A stretch of 64,000 nucleotides of DNA. Origin: Sarcocystis neurona. Taxonomy: Eukaryota; Apicomplexa; Conoidasida; Eucoccidiorida; Sarcocystidae. The position numbers were made by a program, and so were the translations under genes. The DNA is taken from the NCBI GenBank assembly GCA_000727475.1, contig KL647291.1, forward strand, positions 4,598,828 to 4,662,827. The letters run 5' to 3'. The notes beneath the pieces were generated by a model that saw only the letters and a program-made list of their open reading frames with translations, made no database searches and was not told the origin of the DNA. Positions 35,952 through 47,600 of the stretch are shown here, piece by piece (position 1 is the first letter of the stretch; every line of letters begins with the position of its first letter).

Positions 35952-36125
35952 CTGCGGGCCGCGACAGCTGCCACTTGCTGCCGCGCAGAAGCTGTTGCTG
36001 CTGCTGCTGCTGATGCATCTGCGCTCGGTTCCCTGCCGTGTTGGCTTCTACTCCTCCTCCTTCTTCTTTTCTTCGCTGCTGCTGCTGCGTGTCGTCCTGC
36101 TGCGCTTCCTCTTCCTCGTTCGTTG
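35952..36125 (-). CDS. Orphan internal exon, Glu/Gln-rich hypothetical protein
   Basis: The acceptor is CTTGCTTCGCGCAG after a good pyrimidine stretch. The exon reads ATNEEEEAQQDDTQQQQRRK, then MHQQQQQQQLLRGSKWQL, and ends at a GTGAAC donor. It starts with two bases of a codon and ends with one. The host gene is not resolved. It could belong to the gene ending at 32560, but a direct join to the exon at 33610 is out of phase. No domain is recognisable. Confidence 0.35.
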
Positions 36126-36801
36126 CTGCGCGAAGCAAGGACACAGCCAAGTCCAAAGATATGGAAGAGAAATCTGCGACGGAAGAGAAGGGAAGTGGGG
36201 ACCTCCACAGGAAAAGTAGAAGGAAAAGGAGAGCCCCACGCAGAGAGAGAAGAGACGAAAGGAGAGAAGAAATCTTCACGAAAAGGGAAGCGTCCTCCAC
36301 AGAGAGAAGAAGAAGAGTCAACATACGCTCGCGCATGCGGATCGACAACGCATGCAAGAACATCTGCAGGCAAGTGAACGTTTCTCGAAACTTGCAGTAG
36401 ATCTGCTTCTTCTTTACAGCACGAAGAAACGCCCGCAGCCAATAGAGACAGCTGAACCCTATATATGTACATATATGTATAGGCACACGCATAACGCGTA
36501 CGCTGTCCACAACAAATATACACATACACGTGTACATGTATAGATCTCTCTATCTCTCTCCCTCTCTTCCTCTATACATATGTGTATATCTCCATATATA
36601 TACATATTGTACGTAGAGATCTCTATCTATCTATATATATATATATGTATGTATTACACGTAGCAATCTTTCTCTCTCTATCCCTCTCTCTCTATATATA
36701 TGTACATATATATATATATATACACTGCACGCAGAAATCTCTCCCTACTTATATATACATGCACGTGTATATACGTAGAGATTTCTCTCTTACTCTCTCT
36801 G

Positions 36802-36832
<31 letters not shown>

Positions 36833-38151
36833 TCATATATATATATATATACATATGCACGTAGGTCTCTAATGTGCATGTATATAATTGATAGGTGTAG
36901 AGATCTCTCCCCTGTCTGTCTCTCTATGCAAATATGTAGGGGTCTCCCCTTAGATTGAAAAGGAAATCGTTCTCCAGATACGCATATATACATACGTATG
37001 TATACGCATGTGGAGAGATATTTCTCTCTTTAAAGGTATATATATATATGTAGACACACCTCTCTCTGTATATATCTACTAGATCTATCTATCTACCTGC
37101 ATATATATATATATATACGTGTGTAGAGATTTCTCTCTACATACGTAAACGTAGATATATTTCTTGGTCTGTATGTTCTCTCTCTACACACATCTGTGTA
37201 GGGAGAAATCTCTCCCTATATATTCATATATATATATATATATGTGTGGAGATATCTGTGTGTCACCCTCTCCATAAATGCATGTAAGTAGGGATTTCTC
37301 TCTCTCTCTGGACACACGTACATCTCTCTTTATATAATATATACGGATGTGAAGATCTTCCCCTTTAAAGTATGCATGTATGTGGAAGAGCTGGTAGAGC
37401 TGCACGTCTACGTGTATGTAGGTGACGCCAGGGCACCGTGGACCAGGTCTACTACAAATAGAGAAATATTAACAGCAGCGCATGTATGTGTATGTAAAGA
37501 TACATCTCCATATACACCCCCAAACGCGTAGGGCATGCATAAATATATATATATATATGTATACGTGTGTGTGTACATCTGCGTATCACTAGACGTATAC
37601 GTGTATATATACATATGTATGTATATATATATATATCCATTATGAGTGAGAGAAAGAGAGGAACATATATACACACATATATATATGTAGAGACAGAGAG
37701 AAAGCCCGACTTCTTCGACACAAGTCCTTGGCATATCACGAAGAGAGAGAGAGGGTAATTAGCTCCTAAGAGATGTGTTAGTTGAACGGCCCCGCGCGAC
37801 AAATGTACGTGCGTGTGTGTCGCAGAAACGTCTGAAGCGAACAAACAGATCCAAATACATATATATATATATATATGTATAGATGAATACGTCGTGCAAT
37901 AGTAAGACCTACTGGTCGGAATGAATATATATATGTACATTTGCCCACGTCTACAGAGATGATATCGACGAAAATGACGTTGCGAATAGAGAGAAACTGT
38001 GGAAAGAGAAGTTGACAGGCGCAAAGGAAGGAGCGCATAAATCCACGAGGATGCAGAAGAAGTAACGGCGGGGGGAGGACGGGGCCTGGATCGGTGTCGT
38101 TTGCTCTCTCCGGCCAAGTCTTCGTATACACCTTTTCGGGTGTACGTACAC
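36126..38151. other. Microsatellite-dominated region with degenerate tandem array
   Basis: From 36540 to about 37340 it is a chain of units of about 60-70 bp, each with GTAGAGATYTCTCTC, a CTCT run and a (TA)n run. More (TA)n follows to 37700. At 37790-38130 the sequence is less repetitive but shows no convincing exon. Confidence 0.6.
36540..37340. repeat. Compound minisatellite: GTAGAGATTTCTCTC plus (CT)n plus (TA)n
   Basis: The motif ACGTAGAGATYTCTCTC or a variant recurs near 36612, 36655, 36728, 36773, 36897, 37120 and 37200. It is separated by CTCT and TATA runs of variable length, so unit length varies while the order of elements is kept. Confidence 0.65.
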
Positions 38152-38217
38152 CCGGTGACTCGACGACTTTCTGCTCTGCTCTTCCTCTTCTCTCCGCACA
38201 AACAACACGCCCCGCAT
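38152..38217 (-). CDS. Possible first coding exon (22 codons)
   Basis: An ATG at 38217-38215 opens MRGVLFVRREEEEQSRKSSS and runs to CAC CGG|GTGTACGT, where the donor lies inside the 18-bp palindrome CGGGTGTACGTACACCCG. It ends in phase 0, and the exon at 33610 begins in phase 0, so this could be the first exon of that gene with a 4.5-kb intron. That pairing is inference only. Confidence 0.25.
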
Positions 38218-38692
38218 GTCTTGACACAGAGAGAGCGACGGAGAGCAAACAAAAAAGAGACAGAAAGGAAAAGCAGAAAAGACATCTAACAGACATGTGC
38301 CCCTAGCACTCATCTATATACACACGTGTACATGTATGTTTCATTCTACGTATATATATATGGATGCAGACAACCCTGTACACGTATACATACATATATG
38401 TAGATAGACAGATATGTAGATAGATAGATAGATAGGTAGCGGGAGGCATATACATATATATATATATATGCGTATATACACGTTGATACAGGAAGCTATA
38501 TAATTATATATATAGAGAGAGAAATAGATTGACATAGAAAGGTAGATAAATAGATCGGTTGACGATAGACAGATTTTCCGAAGCGCAGGTCCCAAAAGCT
38601 CCACTGGTCTCTGTGCGATACCGGCGAGTTGCTGCTGCTGTTCTTCTGCAGCATATACACATGTCTGTTCTCGTGCGTCTGCTTGCTGCTTG
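38218..38692. other. Short region downstream of the AVL9-like gene
   Basis: TACA/TATA and GATA simple sequence fills 38320-38560. Just before 38692 a second minus frame stays open (QQADAREQTCVYAAEE). It would be used if a 75-bp intron inside the terminal AVL9 exon were removed, so the AVL9 C-terminus may extend into this region. Confidence 0.45.
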
Positions 38693-41600
38693 CTAGCGAG
38701 AAGCGTCAGCTGCCGCGCGCAGTGCTTCTGCCTTTGGAAAAGAACGGTCCAGCGCCTTCTTCCCTCCTGTGCAGGAAGTCTCTGCAGGAGATGCGTTCTC
38801 ACCTGCTGCTGGTGCTGCAGCCGCGGCCTTCCCCACCACTGGCAGGCCCCTGTGGCCAGAAGCGATCGGCAGGTCGCGTCGTCCTTCACGTGCTGCTGCT
38901 GCTGCTGTTGCTGCTGCAGGAACCGCTGCTGCAGCGGCGCCATTGCTGCTGCAGACGGCTTTCTCGCATGCGGCTGCCGCGTCTGCTGCGCCGCTGCCAC
39001 GGGTCTGCCTCGACGGCGAGACGCCAAAGAGCTGCTTCTTCCACGTTCGATTGCTGCTGCTGCTGCTGCGGTCTCGCAGGGCATTGTAGAAGGCTGCTGT
39101 AATCGCAGCGAAAAGGTGCCCACCACGGCCACCAGCCGCTGCTTCTGCTTCTGTCTTTGCTGCAGCACGGCTCTCCCTGTTCTGCTGCGCCTGCTGCGCC
39201 AGGCTCTCTTCGATCACTGCGTCTTCTTCTTCCACGTCAGGAAGATGTACGCAGCACGGCTGCTGCTCTTTCTCTCCACCCATCCGGTGCTGCTGCTGCT
39301 CTTGCGTGTCCCTGTGCACCTGGCGCTGCTCCTGCTGCTGCTGTAGCATGTCGCAGGCAAAAACGTACTGCTGCGCTCCTCCTGCTGCAGCTGCAGCAGC
39401 TCCGCCGTCTGTTTCCTTTTCGTTCACCTGTATTCCCCAAGATGCGCCTTCTCCGCTGCCCCTGCTGCCTGAAGCGTGTGGTACGCGGCTGCTGTTGCTG
39501 CTGCAGCACGTGCTGCCGTCTGCTGCTTTGCTGCTGCTGCTGCAGTACGAAGAGGACGTCGCGGCAACGTGAAGCGCTTCCCTCACCTGCAGCAGCAACA
39601 CAGACGAAGTATCGGACGCCAGAACAGCGGCAGCATCACCACCAGCACCGCCGGAGTCAAAAAAGGCCACATCTTTCTGCTGCTGCTGCAGCTCCTCTTC
39701 CTCTTTCCCCTCCTGCAGCGGCTCTTCCTCATCCTTCTGCTGCAGCTGCTTCCTCTGCGCCCACATCAAATCTCTCCTTGCAGCAGCAGCAGCTGTCGCT
39801 AGGCCTGTTTTCCCTCTGCCTCTTTCTTCTTTTCCCGCCGCAGCAGCAACACCAACAGCAAGAGCAGCATTAGCGGCAGGAGCCGAATCAGCAACTGAGG
39901 GAGTGATAGCGGCTGGGGAGCTGCTGATAGATATATCTTCGAGCAGCCAGTCCAGGTTGCTGCCATTGCAGGACGACGCGCTGTTGTTGCATGCGTTTTC
40001 TTGGTGCAGCTGCCTCCCCTCGTGCCTCTCGTCGGACTCTTCTTCTTGGTGTTGCTGCTGCTGCTCCTGCCGCTGCTGCTGCTCCTGCTGCTGCTGCTGC
40101 TCCTGCTGCTGCTGCTGCTCCTGCTGCTGCTCCTCCTGCTCCTGGCACACGTGGAATGCCACCAGGCGCGTGACGCGCGAAGACGCAGCAGCAGCAGCAG
40201 ATGTGGAAGAAGCGAGTGGGCACGCAGTTGCCAAAGAATAAGGAGAGGAAGAGCAAGGAGCAGCAGAAAGTAGTGGGCCCGCTCCCAGACTCTGCTGCCG
40301 GTCGGGAGACGGGGGCTGCAACAGCCGCTCCACGCCTGGGCATCAAGGTAGACAGCAGCACCATGCAGCAGGTCATCAGCCCTACACACAGACGTGTATA
40401 TACATGTATATATTATATATATACATATACATACGCACACACATATATATATACATGCAGAAGTCGCCTGGGGTGTATAGTGACGTATATAGACATGCGT
40501 AGAGAGATATCGGTCTCCATGTACATTCGTGGACTTAGGATAGTTCCTCTCTGCTTCACGCACAGAGATATCCTCCTTTTGTGAGATGCGTTTCTCTACA
40601 CGACGGTGGGGGGCACAGGGTGACGGCCCCGGGCACGAGCAGCAGCACAGGAGCACCGCGCGAGCGACGTTTTTTGTGGGGTCCTGCAGCAAAGCGGGGA
40701 AGCAATAGAAGAAGAAAAGTGTAGACACACACATATACACACGTACGACCGTATTCATCTACATGTGCGCCGTAGAGACACGCCTTTATATACGAAAGAA
40801 TATCTTACACGCTTCCTCTGCGGAGAACATACATACCCGTATCTGCGTACACATATACATGGAGAGAGACACACAGCGAGAGAAAGAAAGTAGACATGGA
40901 CGTAGACGAGTACTTCGAATGTACGTCGGTGTAGAGGAGGAACAAACAGCTACACTGATTTAAGGGAGCGACAGCAAGAAGAAAAAGTGGGTCGGGAGGG
41001 CTCCAAGGGCACGCCGTCGCAGCACGCGAGGTAAAGAAAACCAGCAGCAGGAGCCGCCGCACAAGCGCAGCAGCATGCGCAGCAGGGACGCGTGGCGACT
41101 GCAGCAGCAGGGGACGGAAAAGTGAAGCAGCTGCTGAAGACACGGCAAGAACGGCGAAGTGCAACGACAGCAAAAGCCGGGAGAGAGAGGGCGGCACCAC
41201 TAGCAGGAAAATGAAGAAGGAGAAGAAGGCAGCTGCAGCAGGGGCAGCAGAAAAGAACCAGTGGCAGAAGCAGCAGCAGCAGCAACAGGGGCTGTGGAAG
41301 GTGAGCAGCACGAGACAGCGCCGCCGCACCTGCGCACACGCGCGTCATCGCAGCGGCAACTCAGCCGCAGTGCAGCGCACAGGAGGTCCCAGCAGCAGCA
41401 AGGACAGAAGCGCAACAGTGGCGGCAGCAATGCGGGCGGGAACGAGGCGGCGCTGGAAGCAGCAACAGAACCAGCAGCAGTGAAATTTCACGCCAAGTAA
41501 GAGCACTACCATCCGTAGCAACGCGGGGCGGGCAGGCAATAGCAGCAGCAGCGGGAGAACAGCAGCAGCAGCAGCAAAACAGCAGCAGCAGCAGCACTGG

Positions 41601-44600
41601 TAGAGCGGCGCCAGTAGCAGCGCAGTCGGAGCAGCGCAACAGAGACAGCGGGAGTCGCACGAAAGCAGCCGGGCAGTAGCCGCGCAGCAGCAGAACGCCG
41701 GCAGCTACACAGGAGGAGCAAAGCTGCAGCAGCAGCAGAGCCACACCAGCAGGAGTGAGGCAGCACCAGGAGGACGGGAGGATGCGAGCAGCGGCAGCGG
41801 GAGAGCAGCAGCCACAGAGAGGCAAGGGCAGCAGCAGGAGCAGGTGCAGAAAAGCAGGACGTCATGCGCGAGTCCGGGAAGGAGCAGAGAAGCAACGACG
41901 CAGCACGCGGAAGAAAAGAAGCAGCAGCAGTGGCGTGTAGCTGTTTCCACGTGCTGTCTTATCCTCGAGGTGTTGACCGGCATACCTCGGCCTGACGCAA
42001 GCGCAGCAAAAGGACCACCGGCAGCACCGGGCAGCTTCTCGCTCTCCCCCCCAGGGGCTTCCTCTGCTGGTGCGCGTCTGCTGCTGCCGCTGCTGCTGCC
42101 CACACATGCGAGATGGTTTTCCGCTGCCGCAGCAGTAGCAGCAGTCCACGTAGCAGGCAGTGAAAAACTCGCAGCAGTGGCGGACACAACATGAGCAGCA
42201 GCAGGACGAGGGGAACCAGCAGGAAGCGGAGGATCAGCAGAAGAGCCAAGCGGGATCACTGACAAACTGTCGCCACCACCAGGGGCAGCGGAGAGAGACA
42301 ACTTGTGAGAACTCCTCGCGTGTGGCGCGGAGGAGAAATTCGAAAAAGAAAAGAAGGAAGAGCCACCAGCAGCAGCAGAAGTCAATGAAGAGACACCCTG
42401 CTGCTGCATCCCTGCACCGCGGCTGTCCAGGGACAACGTGCTGCAGCCCAACGGCGCGCAACTGCTGTTGCTGTAGCTGCTTTCGCTACTGCACGCCCGA
42501 GTCTTCGCCTGGCTGCTGCTGCTGCTGCTGTTGCTGTCGTGTTGGCTGTTGTTACTCGTGGCGCTAGTAGCGGAGGAGCAGGGAAGGAGGACAGATGCAC
42601 GCGCAGCGAGCAACAGCAGCTCTGCAGGAGCCAGCGTCAGCACCGGGCGCAAGGAGGCTGAGCGGATCAGGACGGCAACGCTGTCGAGATTTACTGCAGG
42701 AACGACAGCGGCAGCACAAGACGCGAAGACGGACACCGTCCACACACACATACGAAGAAGACGAGAATGAGAGAAAGGCAGAAGAAAGGAAGACGAGGAT
42801 CGACGTTGAACGGGGAAGGGGAACACACTTCATGAAGAAATGGAAGAGAAACGGTGAACAAAAAGAGGGGTGGAAAAGCGAAGTCAGAGGAAGAGGAGGA
42901 AACGGCGAGAAAACAGGAGGGGAGTGGAAGACGAGAAAAAGGACAAAAGAAGTTGTGGGAAAAGACAGAGCAGACAAAGAGACAAGAGGGTAAGTGTGTA
43001 CCGCACGGCGCATCACACCTATGCCCATGTGCGCATGCATGGCGTCATGGCGAAGACAGCCGCAGCAGACGAAAAAGAGGAACACGCCGCCCAGACGCAG
43101 CAGCAGCAGCGAGAGAGCGAGAAGGACGCTGGGCAAAGGCAGCAGCAGGAGCAAGAGAGAGCGAGAACGACGCCGGGCAAAGGCTGCAGCAGCAGCAGCA
43201 GCAAGGGAGGCGACAACTCCGGAGGAAGAGACTGTGGTGAGCAGGATGCCGGCACAAGAAGCGGACAGAGAGAGACAGACATGCAGCAGCGTAGACATGT
43301 GTGGGGTCCGAGACCGAGAGGAATTTACGGGTGACGGCAGGCACTAGGGGGTGGTGGCGCCTCGCGCCGCCGCCGCAGCAGCAGGACACGACGCCTCCCT
43401 CTCTCCGCTGTGGCAGCAGGAGCCAATGTCCTCGTCGCAGCAGCAGCAGCAAATGGTGCCATCGGTGGAGCAGCAGCAGCAGCAGCAGTGGGAGACGATG
43501 CGTATCGTTTCCCAGATACAACAGCAGGAGAAAACCCTCCTGATGGGTGCAGCAGCAGCGGCAGCAGAAGACGCTCCCGTGGGTTGCAGGAGCAGCAGCA
43601 GCAGCAGGAAGTGCTCTCGCTGGCTGCAGCAGCGGCAGCAGAAGACGCTCCCGCTGGTTGCAACAGCAGCAGTAGAAGCGCTCGCGCTGGTTGCAGCGGC
43701 AGAGAACGGTGACACGCCTGTGTTAGGGGAAGCAGCAGAACAGCAGCGAAGCGGCTGCAGGCGAGAAGAGTGACACACAGCTGACAGCAGCAGAGCCGTG
43801 GAGCAGCAAACAGAGAGAGGCAGAGCGCAGCACGCAAATGACCATCCGCAGCAGCGACACACGGCGGCTGAAGCAACAGGTCTTGCTCCTTTATCCCTAT
43901 CGAAGCAAACGACCGTCCGTGCGCGCGGATTGCTGCAGTCCGTCTCCTCTGTCTCGGTGTTACATACGCATGCAGGTGGTGGCGCTGCATGCGACTCTGT
44001 TACCGTGCCCTTCGCTGCTGACCCGAGGACGGCGATAAAGGCGAGGAGGAAGAGGAGGAACAGGAGCAGAAACCAGCAGCTTGGGACGAAACGAGAGAGA
44101 GAGGGACGGAAAAGACAGCAACAAACCACCCTGCACAGCGACGCAGGCGCGGCAGCAGGGCAGAGGAAAGACAGACAGGCGGGCAGACATCCCCCCCACG
44201 CAGTAACATTCCTAGGGAATGCAGCGTAGAGGAAAGCAGCCGCGACCTACGCACACACCCGGCAGCAAAACGCATGCAGCAGCCCGAGAGGAGAGTCGCA
44301 GCAGCCACGCAGCAGAAGAGTCAGCAGCGGGGCGCGCACGCGAACGACAACCAGCAGCCGCAACGTCGGCGAGTCCCTGCGCGCAGCCGCAGCCGCAGAA
44401 GGCAGCAGAGGAGACACGAAAGGAAGCCCAGGCAGGTCGCGGGAAGAAGGCGCAGACGAAGAAGCAGCGACAGCCGCAGCACCAGCAGAGGCGTAGACGC
44501 GAAGCACCGACAGCAGCAGCAGAGGCGTACACGCGAAGCAGCGACAGCAGCAGGAGAGGCCTATACGCGCAGCAGCAACAGCAACAGCAGAGGCACAGTC

Positions 44601-47600
44601 AAAATGGCAACAGACAGCACACGGGGGCATGCGAAGCCCCCGCCGGAGCAGCAGCAGGAGAGCTGCATGCGAGGCAGACACGCACTCCTGCTCTGTCGAA
44701 TGTGGCGCACCACGCGGAAGAAATGGACAGCAAGAAGTCACGCCGGGCGCAAAGACAGCAGCAATCTACGTGTGGGACGGCGCTGCTGCGTCGCGCGCAG
44801 AGGAGAAGACGCGCATGCAGCAACCACCTGCCGGAACAGGGCAGCACACGCGCAGCAGCAGCTTGCCAGCTGCTGAGCTTGCCAGCCCGCAGCAGCAGCA
44901 GCAGCAAACCTCACGAGTCGGCGGCGCCGTGTCACCAACTTTTCTACGAAGCAGCAAAGAGCAGTCCGTTGTCATTTCTCTGCCGTCGCCCCCTTCTTCT
45001 CCTCGTCTCCCTTCCGACTTGGACCTTTCTCTCGTTTCTATTGGCAGCATATCTCTTCTGTTTTCTTCTCCGCTTCCTTCCGTCCGCCGGCTATCGAAAG
45101 TCTCCTTCGTTTACGCAGCAGAACAGGTGGGGATGTGTCTTCTTCCAGGGAGTCTCGTATATACGAAACTTCCCAGCAGCCTCATGGGAAGACACGTTCC
45201 CCCTTCCCCCCTCGCTCTTCACGTACAGAGACATCACAGATATACGCATGCAGATGCAGAGCACACACGCGCACCTGTCCTCCCATGCCTCTCTCTTCCT
45301 GTATATCCACATATATATATGGATGTATTTCTTTTCTGTGGACTTCTTCTCTGTCTATATATACGTATCTACACATTTACATATGTACGTAAATGATGAA
45401 CTGTCCGTGCAAGAGTGACTGCGGGTCTTGACTGTGTCAGCGAAGACAGACGGTCGTGGATCAGGGCCCGCGGCTGCTCTCGCATGCGTCTGTTTACCTG
45501 CAGCATCAGCGGGTCTCTTTCTCTGTCTTTCTGAATCTCGCCTTCTCTCTTGTTCACTTTTCCTCCTCTTTTCTCTCCTGCACTCTCCCTCTCTCTTCCC
45601 CCCTCGTTTTGGCTTCCTCTCCCTCTCCCTCGCCAGCAGACAACTGTCATGTGCTCTTGTGCCCTGCAGTTCTTTCTCCTCCCTGCACACCCCATGCTGC
45701 ATGTGCATCTACGCTTCAACCTTCTCTGCGGCTTCTGCTTCTGCTGCTGCTGCTTCTGCTTCTTCTGCGTCTGCTGCTGCTAGTGCTGCTGCTACTCCTG
45801 CTGCTGCTTCTGCTGCTTCTGCGGCTTATGCGTGTGCGCTTCTGCTCCCCCTGCTGCCGCTTCTGCTGCTTCTATCGGTGTTGCCTCTGCTGTTTTGCTG
45901 TTTCTTGTTCTGTGCTTCAGTTCTCTCGGGTAGAGTAGTACTCACCGACAAGGTCGGGCTGCAGTAGAGGGGGATGCCGCAGCAGCGCAGCGTCTGAAGA
46001 AGCGAGGAGGAAGCCAGTACCGTCAGGTCTGCTGCTGCTGCTGCCTTTTGGGAGAAGCTGCTGCAGGAGAGAAAGAGAAGGAACGTAGGGGTAGAACACG
46101 TAATCTGGGTGAAAAATGTGAAGCGGGAAGCCGCATGTGCGCCACCAGAAATGGCTGCTGCCGAAGCCGTCGCTGTTATACCCGCAGTTTAATGCCGCTG
46201 CGCGCAAGTCGCACAAAAACACGAGCAGCACAGCAGTAGCAGCATACAGCAGCGGCAGCATACAGCAGCAGCAGCATACAGCAGCAGCAGCATGCAGCAG
46301 CAGCATACAGCAGCAGCAGCATACAGCATCAGCAGCATACAGCAGCAGCAGCATACAATTGTAAAACCGCAGCACCAGTAACAGCGGCACCAGCAGCAGC
46401 AGCACAGCGGCAACCGCCATATCAGTAGCGGCACAGCAGCAGCAGCACACAACAGCAGCAACATACAGATGCAGCAGCAGCACAGCAGCGGCAGCATACA
46501 ACAGCAGCGGCAGCATACAGCAGCAGCAGCAGCATACAGCAGCAGCAGCGGCATACAGCAGCAGCAGCGGCATACAGCAGCTGTAGCAATAGCACACAGT
46601 TGCAAAACAGCAGCGCCAGCAACAGTGGCACCAGCAGCAGCAGCAGCACAGCGGCAACAGCAACACCACCAGCGGCACAGCAGCAGCAGCACACAACAGC
46701 AGCACACAGCAGCAACAGCACACAGAAGCAGCAGCAGCACAGGAGCGGCAGCGGCAGCATACAGTAGCAGCAGCACAGGTGCGGCAGCATACAGCAGCAG
46801 CACAGCAGCGCTACCATACGGCAGCAGCAACACAGCAGCGGTAGCAGACAGTAGCACCAGCAGAAGCACAGCAGTACCAGCAGCATTAGCGTAGCACAAC
46901 GCAGCAGTGGCTGCACAGTGTAGTGCAACAGGGGCAGCAGCACGACAGCAACTACGCGGCAGCACCTCCGCGGCGCCGAAGCAGCAGCACAGCGGCAGAT
47001 GTACGAGGGGTCAAGTAGTCGGAACTTTCCGGAGCAGCAGCAGCAGCAACAGGGAGGAGGCACCCATACCGCAGTAACACCAGACATACCACGCATACAC
47101 CTACATATATATATATATATACGTCTACATATGCTTACTGATTACCATAGATGCACACACACACACAGACATATGTACGTATATCTACGCAGTTTTATAT
47201 AGCTACAAAGCCGCACACACACACAGACATACACAAACTCTGTGTATTCTACAAGACCAGTCGCCTACATACATGCATCCCCCCGTAGAAGAGCAGATAC
47301 GTTTATACCTCTCCTGCATGAAAGATACCTGCTAAGACACTCTTTGCCGCACACACGCCCATATATGCAGTCTCACCACTGAGAGACAGTCCCAGGTGCA
47401 TGCATGTACGCACACACACAAATGCGCAGTCTCACTACTGCATGCGCGCATACACAAATGTGGAGTCTCACCACTTCATGCATGCATACATAGATGTACA
47501 GCCTCACCACTTCATGCATGCATGAATACACAAATCTGCAGTCTCACCACTGCACGCATGCATACATATATATATGTGCAGTCTCACGGCTTTAATAGCA

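Noticed and set aside
41705..41985. Continuation of the AVL9 exon past 41986 to the stop at 41705
   Set aside because: The tail becomes Cys/Leu runs from CTG repeats, and a clear GTATGC donor sits at 41985.
44219..45418. A 399-codon plus-strand open frame
   Set aside because: It lies wholly inside an AVL9-like intron, is composed of GCA-driven Gln/Ala/Arg followed by hydrophobic pyrimidine-driven residues, and other frames are equally open.
46960..47060. Minus segment GKFRLLDPSYICRC as an exon
   Set aside because: There is no usable acceptor, and inclusion would break the phase-perfect 48520/46197 junction.
47365..47590. CRISPR-like array of regular repeats
   Set aside because: Units are adjacent and degenerate without unique spacers, there are no cas genes, and the genome is clearly eukaryotic.
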